Source: Lacihabitans sp. CCS-44
GTDB lineage: Bacteria > Bacteroidota > Bacteroidia > Cytophagales > Spirosomataceae
Length of the DNA: 64,000 nt
Direction of reading: 5' to 3'
NCBI RefSeq assembly: GCF_024343735.1
Contig: NZ_RJUE01000052.1
Location: 1-64,000 of the forward strand
Of this stretch, positions 26,712 through 35,287 are shown piece by piece. The position numbers and the translations under genes are program-made. The notes under the pieces are model-generated. The model saw only the letters and a list, made by a program, of their open reading frames with translations. It had not been told where the DNA came from and ran no database searches. Numbering within the stretch: position 1 is the stretch's first letter; the number at the start of each line of letters is the position of its first letter.

Positions 26712-27737
26712 ATGAAATTAGAAGAAAGAATAGTACTATTTAGTGAGTTAGGAAAGTCTCTAAGCCAGAAAATAGAAACCGAAGACTTCCAAGAGGTTTT
26801 GACCTATGCAAAATCAAAAAACGGTTGGTTCACAATAGACAATTTAAAGAATTCGATACAGACTATCATTGATAAATATTTAAATGAAAGCGAGTTAAGA
26901 AAATTCATAGCTCTTTATCCACTTGAATATTTCGAACCAAATGAACCCAAAAAAGTAGGAATAATAGCGGCAGGAAACATTCCTTTGGTTGGAATTCAAG
27001 ACCTCATACATGTTGTTTTAGCTGGCCATATCGCAGTTTTCAAAGCCAGTACGCAAGACGAAATTTTGATCCAGTATATTATAAGAGAACTTAAATCTTT
27101 CAATTCAGACATTGAGCAATTCTTGGTTTTGGCAGATAGACTCAACAATATGGATGCCTATATAGCAACCGGAAGCGGAAACACCTCAAGATACTTTGAT
27201 TATTATTTTGCCTCAAAACCACACATTATCCGTAAAAACAGAACCTCTGTGGCTGTATTGAACGGTACAGAAACCAAAATAGAACTTGCGAACCTTGGAA
27301 ATGACATATTCTCGTATTTTGGGCTGGGTTGTAGAAACATCGCCAAGCTTTTTGTTCCAACTGGCTACGACTTCACTTCATTTTTTGAAGCCATTGAGTA
27401 TTGGAATACCATTTCTATGCACTCCAAATACAATAACAACTACGACTACATGAAATCTATTTATTTGGTAAACGGGGTTCAACATCTAGACAACGGCTTT
27501 TTATTACTTAAAAATGATGAAAATCTGGCCTCGCCCATTTCTACTCTTTTTTACGAGAATTACACCGACTTGGACACTCTTGAGAAAGGATTGACATCTC
27601 AAAAGGAGGAAATTCAAGTTATTGTGAGCAAATCACCAATTGCCCAAACCAGTTATGGCTTTGGAGAAAGCCAATCGCCCGGACTAGCAGATTATGCTGA
27701 TAATGTGGACACTATGAAGTTTTTATCTACTATTTAG
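26712..27737 (+). CDS. LuxC-like acyl-CoA reductase
   Basis: A 341-residue member of the aldehyde-dehydrogenase fold related to LuxC, which reduces acyl-CoA or acyl thioester to an aldehyde with NAD(P)H. The cofactor-binding region is VGIIAAGNIPLVG (82-94). The likely nucleophile is Cys207 in FGLGCRNIAKLFV, and the glycine motif IATGSGNTSRYFDYYF is typical. It is about 100 residues shorter than Vibrio LuxC. It lies divergent from a ferredoxin gene, and its end overlaps the convergent esterase gene by 8 bases. The natural substrate is unknown. Confidence 0.85.
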   Translation: MKLEERIVLFSELGKSLSQKIETEDFQEVLTYAKSKNGWFTIDNLKNSIQTIIDKYLNESELRKFIALYPLEYFEPNEPKKVGIIAAGNIPLVGIQDLIHVVLAGHIAVFKASTQDEILIQYIIRELKSFNSDIEQFLVLADRLNNMDAYIATGSGNTSRYFDYYFASKPHIIRKNRTSVAVLNGTETKIELANLGNDIFSYFGLGCRNIAKLFVPTGYDFTSFFEAIEYWNTISMHSKYNNNYDYMKSIYLVNGVQHLDNGFLLLKNDENLASPISTLFYENYTDLDTLEKGLTSQKEEIQVIVSKSPIAQTSYGFGESQSPGLADYADNVDTMKFLSTI

Positions 27738-28533
27738 TGCTAAAAACCCACTCCAAAAACTCTGGAAAAACATTTTTCCAAGTATTGAAATTGTGTTCTC
27801 CACCTTCAATCTCCACATATTTAATGTCAGCAACTTGATATCCTATAGTTTTCAATTCTGTTATAATATCCAAAGTGTCTTCAATTGAATCAATGATGCC
27901 GTTATTATTTCTATCCGCGGTTTCGTCAGCTGTTCCGCACTCTAGCCAAAACTTCAATCCTGATTTGTAGCTCGACTTTCGGATTTTGTTGTGCATGATT
28001 CTGTCTTGATCGTCGCTGTAGCCTTCTTCATAACTTTTATCTCTCCACCAAAAAGAGCCACTGAAAACTCCAATTTTGGAAAAAAGATGGGGATTTTCCC
28101 AAACGATGTCCATGGCTGACAATCCGCCTAATGAAAACCCACAAAAGGTATTATCAATCGCCATTGTCGAGCTGGTGGTTTCTTTTCTTATATAAGGTAA
28201 TAATTCTGAAACCACGAAATTCATGTAATCCGTCGCTTTTGCACCCCTGTTTTTATAGTCGGCTTGAAAGGATGTTCCGTATTCTGACAAGCGTTTGTCA
28301 TTTGTATGGATTCCTACAAAAATAAATGGCTGTCCACCGTTATTATAGTGACTTTGAAAGGCCTTTATCGCCTCCAATTGGTCGAAATCCTGTCCATCGT
28401 TCATATATATAGTAGGATATGGAATATTTTTATCCATGTTTTTGGGTAGAACCAAATCATAAATTACGTCTCGGTTCAGAAAAGCCGAATGGATGTTTTT
28501 ATTCCTTAGAATTTCGAATTGAGTCTGTTTCAA
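27730..28533 (-). CDS. Esterase D-like alpha/beta hydrolase with EF-hand-like loop
   Basis: A 267-residue cytoplasmic hydrolase of the Fes/esterase D group. The catalytic triad is visible: Ser134 in CGFSLGGLSA, Asp203 in CGTADE and His247 in GGEHNFNTW. Between the acid and the His lies DRNNNGIIDSIE (207-218), which meets the DxNxNGxIDxxE pattern of calcium-binding EF-hand/dockerin loops. No signal peptide is seen. The gene is divergent from the ATP-grasp/GCS2 operon, whose first gene is also an esterase, so it may act on the same product. Substrate unknown. Confidence 0.87.
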   Translation of the reverse strand: MKQTQFEILRNKNIHSAFLNRDVIYDLVLPKNMDKNIPYPTIYMNDGQDFDQLEAIKAFQSHYNNGGQPFIFVGIHTNDKRLSEYGTSFQADYKNRGAKATDYMNFVVSELLPYIRKETTSSTMAIDNTFCGFSLGGLSAMDIVWENPHLFSKIGVFSGSFWWRDKSYEEGYSDDQDRIMHNKIRKSSYKSGLKFWLECGTADETADRNNNGIIDSIEDTLDIITELKTIGYQVADIKYVEIEGGEHNFNTWKNVFPEFLEWVFSTK

Positions 28534-28639
28534 ATTTTATCTTTTTGTTGATTTCCAAAAAAAATCCAGTGTTTATTTTGATTACTAGAAATTTATTGAG
28601 ATTTTAATTTTTCAAACTAAAATACAAATTTAAGAAACA

Positions 28640-29353
28640 ATGCAAGAACGACATATACATTTTTATTCGCATATAATTGGAAAGTCGCTCGACCTGTATG
28701 TAACTGGGCATTGGGGTCAGCCAATTTTGATGTTCCCTACCTCCATGGGGAGTGCTAATCAAAACCGCGACATGGGTCTTTTAGGCAGTATTGGCAACTT
28801 TGTAGACGAAGGCAAAGTAAAAACCTATAACATTGCCAGCATTGATTTTGAAACATTTTATGGCAAAAACATTTCGCCACATGACCGAGCCTACAATTAT
28901 GAGCTCTACACTCGTTTTTTAGCCTATGAACTTATCCCAGAGATACAAAAAGAAAACAGCGTACATAGGATTGGTTTGGCAGGATGCAGCTTTGGGGCCT
29001 ATCATGCAATGAATCTGGCATTTAAAAAGCCTGATTTGGTGGATTTCGTAATAGGAATGAGCGGCTCATACGATATTAGAACATTTATGGATGGATATTT
29101 TGATGACAACGTGTACTTTAATAATCCTGTGGACTTTGTTCCCAATGCCGAATCGTGGACTTTTGACCACATGAAAGTAATTCTTGGTACTTCCGATTGG
29201 GATATTTGCAGAAACGAGACTTTTAGATTTTCTCAAATATTGAACAATAAAAATGTAAACCATTGGTACGATGAAAAAAAATGGGCTAGTCACGATTGGC
29301 CTCTTTGGAATCAGGCCTTTCCAGAATATTTATCAGCAATAATTAATCATTAA
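28640..29353 (+). CDS. Esterase-like alpha/beta hydrolase heading the amide-ligase operon
   Basis: A 237-residue hydrolase of the esterase/lipase group that commonly accompanies GCS2 and ATP-grasp genes. The triad is Ser117 in LAGCSFGAYHAM, Asp186 in LGTSDWD and His218 in WASHDWPLW. The N-terminal strand pairs and LDLYVTGHWGQPILMFPTSMGS form the oxyanion side. It lacks a signal peptide and so acts in the cytoplasm. It is the first gene of a six-gene + strand run; the ATP-grasp gene begins 4 bases after its stop. It could hydrolyse, transesterify or release the product of the ligases. Confidence 0.86.
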   Translation: MQERHIHFYSHIIGKSLDLYVTGHWGQPILMFPTSMGSANQNRDMGLLGSIGNFVDEGKVKTYNIASIDFETFYGKNISPHDRAYNYELYTRFLAYELIPEIQKENSVHRIGLAGCSFGAYHAMNLAFKKPDLVDFVIGMSGSYDIRTFMDGYFDDNVYFNNPVDFVPNAESWTFDHMKVILGTSDWDICRNETFRFSQILNNKNVNHWYDEKKWASHDWPLWNQAFPEYLSAIINH

Positions 29354-29357
29354 CAAT

Positions 29358-30368
29358 ATGAAAAAAGTAGGAATTCTTTTTGGAATGGAAAACACATTTC
29401 CGTGGGCATTTATAGATAGGGTAAATCAAAAAACTGGTGGGAGGGGAATTATAGCAGAGCCAGTGTTAATAGATAAAGCAGAACAAGGTGTGGCATCGGA
29501 ATATGCTGTAATTATAGACAGAATAAGCCAGGATGTTCCATTTTACAGGGCTTTTCTAAAAAATGCGGCACTGTGTGGTACAGCGGTAATCAACAATCCT
29601 TTTTGGTTTAGTGCCGATGAAAAATATTTCAACAACTGTTTAGCTGTAAAACTCGGTGTTCCGGTACCAAACACAGTTCTTTTGCCATCGAAAGAAAGAC
29701 CAGATGATACTGGTGACCAGTCGTTTAGAAACCTGAAAATGCCATTGGATTGGCAATATATGTTTGACAAAGTAAAGTTTCCAGCATATATGAAACCACA
29801 CTCTGGGGGTGGCTGGAAAAGTGTCTATAGGGTGGAAAACCCAGACGATCTTTGGCATAAACATGGCGAAACTGGGCAATTGGTTATGATGCTTCAGGAA
29901 GAAATTATTTTCACTGATTATTACAGATGCTATTGCATTGGTGGAAAATATGTGCATGTAATGCCTTATGAACCACGAAATCCACATCATTTGAGATATG
30001 CGACCCAACCCAAAACGCAGGGAGAGGCACACAAAAAACTGATGGCCACCATTACAGACTACGTTTTAAAACTAAACCAAGCACTAGGCTATGATTTTAA
30101 CACCGTAGAGTTTGCTATAAGAGACGGCATTCCTTATGCTATAGATTTCTGCAACCCAGCACCAGATGCAGATGTAAATTCTGTAGGTCAAGAGAATTTC
30201 GAATGGGTAGTAGAAAATGCTGCGAATTTTGCCATAGAAAAAGCAGGAATTCAAGTATTTGGGCAAAATAACTGCACCTGGGGAACTTTTGTAAGAGATT
30301 CTGCAATGGAACCAGTAGAAAATTCAAAACCCAAAAAAACGGAAACCATAAAAAAAACTAAAAAATAA
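29358..30368 (+). CDS. RimK-like ATP-grasp ligase
   Basis: A 336-residue carboxylate-amine ligase that makes an acyl phosphate with ATP and then an amide. ATP-grasp landmarks are in normal order: Lys146 in PAYMKPHSGGGWKSVYRV region, a hinge QEEIIF (180-185), an Arg/Lys-rich loop RCYCIGGKYVHVMPYEP (shown shortened: CIGGKYVHVMPY), and the metal site VEFAIRDG plus IDFCNPAPD (250-270), where Asp/Asn ligands are visible. The last 25 residues are a Lys-rich tail. Its stop shares one base with the GCS2 start (TAATG), so the two ligases are translationally coupled. Substrates unknown. Confidence 0.88.
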   Translation: MKKVGILFGMENTFPWAFIDRVNQKTGGRGIIAEPVLIDKAEQGVASEYAVIIDRISQDVPFYRAFLKNAALCGTAVINNPFWFSADEKYFNNCLAVKLGVPVPNTVLLPSKERPDDTGDQSFRNLKMPLDWQYMFDKVKFPAYMKPHSGGGWKSVYRVENPDDLWHKHGETGQLVMMLQEEIIFTDYYRCYCIGGKYVHVMPYEPRNPHHLRYATQPKTQGEAHKKLMATITDYVLKLNQALGYDFNTVEFAIRDGIPYAIDFCNPAPDADVNSVGQENFEWVVENAANFAIEKAGIQVFGQNNCTWGTFVRDSAMEPVENSKPKKTETIKKTKK

Positions 30369-31465
30369 TGGGATTATTTACGCTGGGAATCGAAGAAGAA
30401 TTCCAAACTATTGACCCTGAAACTAGAGAGCTAAAATCGCACATGTCAAAAATAGTTGAAGGCGGAAAAACTATTTTGCAAGAGCGAATAAAGCAAGAAA
30501 TGCATCAGGCCGTAGTAGAAGTCGGGACAAATATTTGTGAGAATATTCAAGAAGCACGCGAAGAAGTTACTTATTTGCGAAAAATGCTTTTGGATTTGGC
30601 TCAAAAGCAGAATCTGCACATAGCAGCTGCAGGTACTCATCCATTTTCTGATTGGCAGCATCAGTTGATTACCGAAGACGACAGATACAACAAGCTGATT
30701 GACGAAATGCGAGATGTGGCCAGAGGAAATCTGATTTTCGGTTTGCATGTGCATGTGGGCATTGAAGACCGCGACGACGCCATAAATATCATGAATCAAG
30801 CTCGCTATTTCTTACCACATATATTTGCCTTGTCCGTAAATTCGCCATTTTGGTGCGGAAGAAACACTGGTTTTCATTCTTATAGAGCCAAAGTTTTTGA
30901 TAAATTTCCTCGTACTGGTATTCCAGAGCATTTTAAGTCTGCTGCCGAATATGACTCCTATCTCAACTTGCTCATAAAAACAGGTTGTATAGATAATGGA
31001 AAGAAAATTTGGTGGGATTTGAGACTACATCCATTTTTTCCTACCATAGAATTCCGAATCTGTGACGTGCCCATGCGGGTGGATGAAACCATTTGTTTAG
31101 CTGCCATTATGCAAGCTTTGATAGCCAAATTGTATAAATTGAGGCAACAAAATCTTAGCTTTAGACCATATCCAAGGCATTTGATAAACGAAAATAAGTG
31201 GAGAGCTGGAAGATATGGTATCAATTCAAAATTGATAGATTTCGGAAAAGAAGCCGAAGTTCCTTATAATGAGCTAGTTGACGAACTTTTAGATTTCATA
31301 AAAGAGACTGCAGATGAGTTGGGTTCAACAAACGAGGTGAATTATGTGCACGAAATACTGAAAAATGGTACAGGAGCAGATAGGCAGCTGAAAGTATTTG
31401 AAGAAACAAACGACTTCAATGCGGTGGTAGATTATATAGTAAATGAAACAAAATTCGGACTTTAA
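30368..31465 (+). CDS. GCS2-family carboxylate-amine ligase (YbdK-like)
   Basis: A 365-residue ligase of the glutamate-cysteine ligase 2 superfamily, with the glutamine-synthetase-like fold. Landmarks: TLGIEEEFQTIDPET at the N-terminus (metal Glu residues), FGLHVHVGIEDRDDAI, NSPFWCGRNTGFHSYR, and PTIEFRICDVPM. Family members join the gamma- or alpha-carboxyl of glutamate or a related acid to an amine; E. coli YbdK has weak glutamate-cysteine activity. Coupling to an ATP-grasp ligase implies that two amide bonds are made in sequence. The actual acid and amine cannot be read from sequence. Confidence 0.92.
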   Translation: MGLFTLGIEEEFQTIDPETRELKSHMSKIVEGGKTILQERIKQEMHQAVVEVGTNICENIQEAREEVTYLRKMLLDLAQKQNLHIAAAGTHPFSDWQHQLITEDDRYNKLIDEMRDVARGNLIFGLHVHVGIEDRDDAINIMNQARYFLPHIFALSVNSPFWCGRNTGFHSYRAKVFDKFPRTGIPEHFKSAAEYDSYLNLLIKTGCIDNGKKIWWDLRLHPFFPTIEFRICDVPMRVDETICLAAIMQALIAKLYKLRQQNLSFRPYPRHLINENKWRAGRYGINSKLIDFGKEAEVPYNELVDELLDFIKETADELGSTNEVNYVHEILKNGTGADRQLKVFEETNDFNAVVDYIVNETKFGL

Positions 31466-31506
31466 GAGTAATTTGACGAAATTTGCGGTCATCTTCAAAC
31501 AATCGA

Positions 31507-32337
31507 ATGTCAGATTTTAAAATAGCCATATTGGATATGTATGACGACGCACCCAACGAGGGGATGCGTTGTATAAAAACTTTGGTCGAGGATTTTCTTC
31601 AATCAAAGGGCATAAGTGAAGCAAGCTATTCAATATTTAATGTAAGAAAAGGAGTTTCTTTACCATCAGTCGCTGATTTCGATGCTTTTATATCTACAGG
31701 TGGGCCAGGAAGCCCAATTCTTGAAAATTCTGATTGGGAAACGAACTATTTTCAACTGATAGAGGCATTGTTGGAATATAACAAAAAGTCAGAAATAAAA
31801 AAGCAGCTTTTTGCTATTTGCCACTCGTTTCAGTTACTCTATCAATATTTTGACCTAGGTATTATTACCAAAAGAAAATCGACATCATTTGGTGTTATGC
31901 CGATTCATAAACTTGAGCCAGCACTACGCGAAAGTATATTTTTTGGATTAGAAGAGCCGTTTTGGGCGGTGGATTCTCGTGATTTTCAAGCCATTGTACC
32001 AAATAAAAAGAGATTCAAAGAGATCGGGGCGAAAATTCTTTGTCTTGAAAAAAATAGACCTCATGTGCCACTAGAAAGGGCAATAATGGCTATAAGATTT
32101 ACACCTGAAATAGTTGGAACACAGTTTCACCCAGAAGCCGATGCAGAAGGTATGCACCGATATTTTAAAACCGAAGAGAAAAAGCAAGCCGTCATAACCA
32201 ATTTTGGTGAAAAAAAATACCACAGCATGATTGAACATTTGGAAGATCCAGACAAAATTATGCTAACGGAATCGGTTATACTTCCGAATTTTTTAGAGCA
32301 TGCTTTTCAACAAAAATTTGAGATTATTCTAGACTAA
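31507..32337 (+). CDS. Class I glutamine amidotransferase (GMP-synthase-like)
   Basis: A 276-residue stand-alone class I amidotransferase, which releases ammonia from glutamine or hydrolyses gamma-glutamyl bonds. The triad is Cys105 in FAICHSFQLL, His208 and Glu210 in GTQFHPEAD; the oxyanion loop is STGGPGSP. I placed the start at 31507 (MSDFKIAILDMYDD), since the upstream in-frame residues MRSSSNNR are not family-like. The spacer to the GCS2 gene is 41 bases and to the next gene 4. Within this operon it could feed ammonia to a ligase, or act as a gamma-glutamyl hydrolase that trims the product. Confidence 0.88.
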   Translation: MSDFKIAILDMYDDAPNEGMRCIKTLVEDFLQSKGISEASYSIFNVRKGVSLPSVADFDAFISTGGPGSPILENSDWETNYFQLIEALLEYNKKSEIKKQLFAICHSFQLLYQYFDLGIITKRKSTSFGVMPIHKLEPALRESIFFGLEEPFWAVDSRDFQAIVPNKKRFKEIGAKILCLEKNRPHVPLERAIMAIRFTPEIVGTQFHPEADAEGMHRYFKTEEKKQAVITNFGEKKYHSMIEHLEDPDKIMLTESVILPNFLEHAFQQKFEIILD

Positions 32338-32341
32338 AACT

Positions 32342-33541
32342 ATGGTAAACGAGCCAAGACAATATTTTAATAATTCTTTTTCAGCCGAAAAATACCAAGC
32401 CTTGTTGGCTGAAATAGAAAATGAATTTCCGAATACACTTGAGTTTCGAGTGGCAGAATCTCCAATATTTGTAAGTAAAGAGCTTAAAATAAAGATTCTA
32501 AGTGCCTGCGGATCTATCATAGATGAAATAAAAAAAGAAGGTTTCAAAGAAAAAACTGAGAGAGCCATACCCTCAGAACATTTTGTACCAAACGAAAACC
32601 ACAGGCCGGATTGTTTGGCAATAGATTTTGCGATTACTAAAAATACCGAAGGCGAGTTTGAACCACAATTGATTGAACTACAAGGATTTCCGTCTTTATT
32701 TGCCTATCAAAGCTATCTTTCGAGTAAATATAAAAAGCATTTTAACGTACAAAAAGGTTACAGCGAGTTTTTTAATAGACTGAACACCATGACTTACATG
32801 CAAGAAATGCAGCAGTTTTTTTTAAATGGCAGCCACCCAAAGAATACAATTCTGCTTGAGGTATTTCCAGAAAAACAAAAAACAAGGCTGGATTTTTCTT
32901 TGACAAAGAAGTTTTGGGGAATAGAACCGGTGTGTGTGACCAAACTTCGTAAATCTGGTGAGGATTTGTATTACGAACAAGATGGAAAGAAAATAAGTAT
33001 TGAGAGAATTTACAATAGATTGATATTTGATGACTTGGACAGAAACTACCCAGACTTAAAACTCAATATTGACCTAAAAGAGCCACATTCTGCCAAGTGG
33101 ATTTCACATCCAAACTGGTTCTACAGAGTTTCCAAATTCAGTCTGCCATTTTTTAAGTCCAAGTACATTCCCGAATCAAACTACCTTTCGGAATTCGACA
33201 AAGCTCCCGAAGATTTGGAAAACTATGTATTAAAACCGTTGTTTTCCTTTGCTGGAGCCGGTGTAAAAATTGATGTTACCAAACAAGACTTGGACAACAT
33301 CAAAGACCCAGAAAACTATCTTCTTCAAAGAAAAATCGCCTACGAGCCCTGTATCAAAGACCTGAATGGTGATGGTATAAAATGCGAAATAAGAATGCTT
33401 TACATCTGGCCTGAAAATGCGAGTAGTCCTAAATTAATTACAAACTTGGCTCGATTGAGTAGAGGTAAAATGATAGGTGTGGATTACAACAAAAACTTTG
33501 ACTGGGTAGGTGGAAGTAGTGCTTTTTTCGAAACAAATTGA
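32342..33541 (+). CDS. Probable circularly permuted ATP-grasp protein
   Basis: A 399-residue protein that I do not recognise as a named family. Two areas look like ATP-grasp pieces in reversed order: PQLIELQGFPSLFAYQ at 109-123, resembling the metal-site E-x-N/Q strand that normally ends the fold, and later YVLKPLFSFAGAGVKI (295-310), the nucleotide-binding KP-glycine loop, with LLQRKI (327-332) as a hinge and CEIRMLYIW (348-356). This order is that of glutathionylspermidine-synthase-like permuted enzymes. KDLNGDGIKCE (339-349) also resembles a calcium loop. Its position between the amidotransferase (4 bases) and the aminotransferase (6 bases) supports a ligase role. Family call is inference. 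Confidence 0.6.
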   Translation: MVNEPRQYFNNSFSAEKYQALLAEIENEFPNTLEFRVAESPIFVSKELKIKILSACGSIIDEIKKEGFKEKTERAIPSEHFVPNENHRPDCLAIDFAITKNTEGEFEPQLIELQGFPSLFAYQSYLSSKYKKHFNVQKGYSEFFNRLNTMTYMQEMQQFFLNGSHPKNTILLEVFPEKQKTRLDFSLTKKFWGIEPVCVTKLRKSGEDLYYEQDGKKISIERIYNRLIFDDLDRNYPDLKLNIDLKEPHSAKWISHPNWFYRVSKFSLPFFKSKYIPESNYLSEFDKAPEDLENYVLKPLFSFAGAGVKIDVTKQDLDNIKDPENYLLQRKIAYEPCIKDLNGDGIKCEIRMLYIWPENASSPKLITNLARLSRGKMIGVDYNKNFDWVGGSSAFFETN

Positions 33542-33547
33542 TAATCA

Positions 33548-34735
33548 GTGGACAACAGACAATTATTCTTAAACAATCTTGCTCAAACGTCAGACTTTCC
33601 ATTGGCTTTAGAATTTACCTATGCTGAGGGAAGTTTTCTTTTTGATAAAAACCACAAAGCTTATTTGGATCTTATTTCGGGTATATCGGTAAGCAATGTT
33701 GGGCATCGACATCCGAAAGTTACACAAGCCATTAAAAATCAAGTGGATTCCTACCTGCACCAGATGGTTTATGGAGAATATATTCAAAGTCCACAAATTC
33801 AGCTTGCTTCTGCTCTAGTAAAGACTCTAGTGGGATTCGATACTTTGGCTGGTGAAAAAATTGATAACGTTTACTTTACAAACTCTGGTACCGAAGCTGT
33901 TGAAGGTGCCTTGAAATTGGCCAAAAGATACACCAAAAAGACTGAGATCATAGCTATAAAAAACTCCTATCATGGTTCTACGCACGGAGCATTATCCTTG
34001 GGAGAAGAGCATTTCAAAAGAGGCTTCAGGCCACTCCTACCGGGCATAAAAAAAATTGAAAGGAATAATTTTAGTAATTTAGAATTGATAACAAAAAATA
34101 CGGCTTGTGTTATCATAGAACCAATCGGAGCGGAAAGTGGGATTATTGAAACTGAACTTGATTTTATGCAAAAGCTGGCCAAAAGATGCCATGAGAAAGG
34201 TTGTCTTTTGATTTTTGATGAAATACAGACGGGTTTTGGACGCACAGGCTCATTTTGGACTTTAGAGCAATTTGGCTTTGCTCCTGATATTTTGCTTTCT
34301 GCCAAAGGAATGGGTGGCGGCATGCCCATTGGAGCATTTATGGCCCCGAAGCGTATTATGTCGGTTCTGAAAGACAATCCAATCTTAGGACATATCACTA
34401 CATTTGGTGGACATCCGGTAAGTTGTGCCGCATCATTGGCAACACTCATGGTAATTCAAGACGAAATAAACTATGAGGAATTAAACCTGAAATCTGAAAG
34501 AATAAAATCGATTTTCTTGAAACATCCTCTGGTGAAATCGGTAAGAGGTAAAGGATTTATGCTGGCCGCTGAATTTGAAAATTTTGAAATTCTAAAAAGA
34601 ACCATTGATGGATTTATAGAAAACGGACTCATCACCGATTGGTTTTTGTATTGCGACAATGCCATGAGAATTTCGCCACCACTCAATATCTCTGACAAAG
34701 AACTGGATTTGGTTGAACAAATCGTCTTAAACTAA
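33548..34735 (+). CDS. Class III PLP aminotransferase
   Basis: A 395-residue enzyme of the acetylornithine/GABA aminotransferase fold. The PLP Lys is Lys253 in LLSAKGMGGGMP; Asp224 in LIFDEIQTGFGRTG contacts the pyridine nitrogen; NSGTEAVEGALKLAKRY binds the phosphate. The start is GTG at 33548, 6 bases after the previous stop; no earlier ATG fits and homology begins nearby. Class III enzymes act on omega-amines or form amino acids from keto acids. As last gene of the amide-ligase operon it may make the amine building block or degrade one. It ends at a strong terminator. Confidence 0.9.
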   Translation: MDNRQLFLNNLAQTSDFPLALEFTYAEGSFLFDKNHKAYLDLISGISVSNVGHRHPKVTQAIKNQVDSYLHQMVYGEYIQSPQIQLASALVKTLVGFDTLAGEKIDNVYFTNSGTEAVEGALKLAKRYTKKTEIIAIKNSYHGSTHGALSLGEEHFKRGFRPLLPGIKKIERNNFSNLELITKNTACVIIEPIGAESGIIETELDFMQKLAKRCHEKGCLLIFDEIQTGFGRTGSFWTLEQFGFAPDILLSAKGMGGGMPIGAFMAPKRIMSVLKDNPILGHITTFGGHPVSCAASLATLMVIQDEINYEELNLKSERIKSIFLKHPLVKSVRGKGFMLAAEFENFEILKRTIDGFIENGLITDWFLYCDNAMRISPPLNISDKELDLVEQIVLN

Positions 34736-34772
34736 AAAAGACTTTAAGATATAAACCTTAAAGTCTTTTTTT
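34734..34772. terminator. Bidirectional terminator between aminotransferase and trxA
   Basis: A-run, GACTTTAAG, 8-base loop, CTTAAAGTC, T-run; suitable for both converging genes. Confidence 0.92.
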
Positions 34773-34787
34773 TAAATTATCTTTCAA

Positions 34788-35111
34788 TTAAAGTGCTGCC
34801 TCTAGCTTTTGAGCCAAAACATGTTTCGGCACTGCACCTACTATTTTGTCAACCATTTCACCGTTTTTGAATATCATCAATGTAGGGATTGAACGAATGC
34901 CTAAGCTAGAAGGTGTAACACTATTGGCATCTACATCCATTTTACCAACAATAGCCTTGTCTAAATATTCACCCGCCAGTTCTTCCACAGATGGTCCGAT
35001 CATTTTACATGGCCCACACCATTCCGCCCAAAAATCAACCAAAACTGGCTTATCAGATTTTATCAATTCTTGAAAATTGGCATCATTTACTTCTATTGCG
35101 TTCGCTCCCAT
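34788..35111 (-). CDS. trxA: Thioredoxin
   Basis: A 107-residue cytoplasmic thioredoxin that reduces protein disulfides with electrons from thioredoxin reductase. The active site is WCGPC at 31-35, preceded by LVDFWAE and followed by the cis-proline loop RSIPTLMIF. No signal peptide. It is monocistronic, sharing the bidirectional terminator with the amide-ligase operon on its 3' side. Confidence 0.96.
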   Translation of the reverse strand: MGANAIEVNDANFQELIKSDKPVLVDFWAEWCGPCKMIGPSVEELAGEYLDKAIVGKMDVDANSVTPSSLGIRSIPTLMIFKNGEMVDKIVGAVPKHVLAQKLEAAL

Positions 35112-35229
35112 TTACTTATTTTTTAGATTATAATTTACAAACATTTCTTTGGTTTTAAATAGTTCCTAATTGAGCTTCATTTTTTTAAAAACTTAGCTGA
35201 TGAACTAGAAACGCAGCCATATTATACCG

Positions 35230-35265
35230 AAAAAGCCGCCTTGAAAGTATCAAGAACGGCTTTTT
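35230..35265 (-). terminator. Terminator of the OmpA-family gene
   Basis: AAAAAGCCG and CGGCTTTTT arms enclose an inner TTGA/TCAA stem; T-tract on the - strand. Confidence 0.82.
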
Positions 35266-35287
35266 GTTTTAAACAATGTTATTTTGA

